Part shown: positions 53,260 to 53,507 of the stretch, piece after piece
Position numbering within the stretch: the stretch's first letter is position 1
How the letters are laid out: every line of letters starts with the position of its first letter
Origin: Propionibacteriaceae bacterium
GTDB taxonomy: Bacteria > Actinomycetota > Actinomycetes > Propionibacteriales > Propionibacteriaceae
NCBI GenBank assembly: GCA_025965155.1
Contig: JAOPXN010000012.1
Coordinates: 1 to 53,507 of the forward strand
DNA: 53,507 nt
Direction of reading: 5' to 3'
Program-made: the position numbers and the translations under genes
Notes under the pieces: generated by a model
Seen by the model: the letters and a program-made list of their open reading frames with translations, nothing else
What the model was told of the DNA's origin: nothing
Databases searched by the model: none

Positions 53260-53507
53260 CGCAGCAGCCCCTTCATCTCGCTCGTGGCCGGAGCCGTCAG
53301 CTGCGCCTGTTCGGCTTCCTGCGCCGCAAGCACGGCGTTGGTGCCGATCGGGGTGTGCCGGACCTTGTCGCGGAGCTTGAACATGGCGTCGATCAACATC
53401 TCCGGGCGCGGCGGGCAGCCGGGCAGGTAGATGTCCACCGGCACGATGTGGTCGACGCCCTGGACGATCGCGTAGTTGTTGAACATCCCACCGGAGCTGG
53501 CGCACAC
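53256..53507 (-). CDS. nuoB: NADH-quinone oxidoreductase subunit B (partial, 5' end outside window)
   Basis: The last 83 residues of NuoB, starting inside the CASSGG motif with one N2 ligand, then [13 protein letters not shown] with the last ligand. The C-terminal tail after residue 40 of this fragment is variable. The start and nuoA, if present, lie beyond the window edge. Confidence 0.95.
   Translation of the reverse strand: MCASSGGMFNNYAIVQGVDHIVPVDIYLPGCPPRPEMLIDAMFKLRDKVRHTPIGTNAVLAAQEAEQAQLTAPATSEMKGLLR

Overview
The window is high-GC DNA from an actinobacterium. Three things point this way: the rpmG / tRNA-Met / tRNA-Thr group, a ferredoxin-type 2-oxoacid oxidoreductase (KorAB) of the kind mycobacteria use, and a nuo operon whose NuoC carries an acidic N-terminal extension. 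tRNA genes do not encode CCA, GTG starts are common, and several genes look leaderless. A member of the Propionibacteriales would fit, but that is an inference and not proven here.

Left part (1-10100) is mixed housekeeping: the end of an unidentified gene, a CbiX-type chelatase, rpmG with tRNA-Met and tRNA-Thr, a zinc dehydrogenase, tRNA-Tyr, yajQ, an aldo/keto reductase, an App1-type phosphatase, an FMN alpha-hydroxy-acid oxidase relative, and divergent glycosidases GH27 and GH20. Next (10504-16056) is a redox block. A three-gene set resembling nuoB, nuoC and nuoI (without the rest of complex I) is divergent from korAB, which is followed by rarD.

The accessory centre (16287-32329) is the most unusual part. 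A minus-strand block of about 12 kb encodes a complete peptide-type ABC importer (two ATPases, a lipoprotein binding protein, two permeases). It is followed by three amidase-signature hydrolases, each preceded by its own 60-90 residue GatC/AtzG-like small protein, and then an MFS transporter. A fourth amidase with a similar helical region fused at its N-terminus, plus a second MFS transporter, lies just upstream. A GntR/UTRA regulator sits at the far end. The layout suggests import and stepwise hydrolysis of an amide compound; the substrate cannot be read from the sequence.

The right part (32865-53507) has a membrane-anchored unknown protein, an M13 metallopeptidase, an AbiEi/DUF559-type protein, a polyprenyl diphosphate synthase (likely menaquinone side chain) and the complex I operon from nuoN back to a partial nuoB, with nearly every junction overlapping (ATGA or TGATG).

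A 61-bp element with 11-bp terminal inverted repeats occurs six times in intergenic DNA (3588, 10153, 10309, 10452, 32504, 32709), each copy exactly 61 bp. It appears to be a miniature palindromic repeat family. No CRISPR array, insertion sequence, prophage or rRNA was seen.
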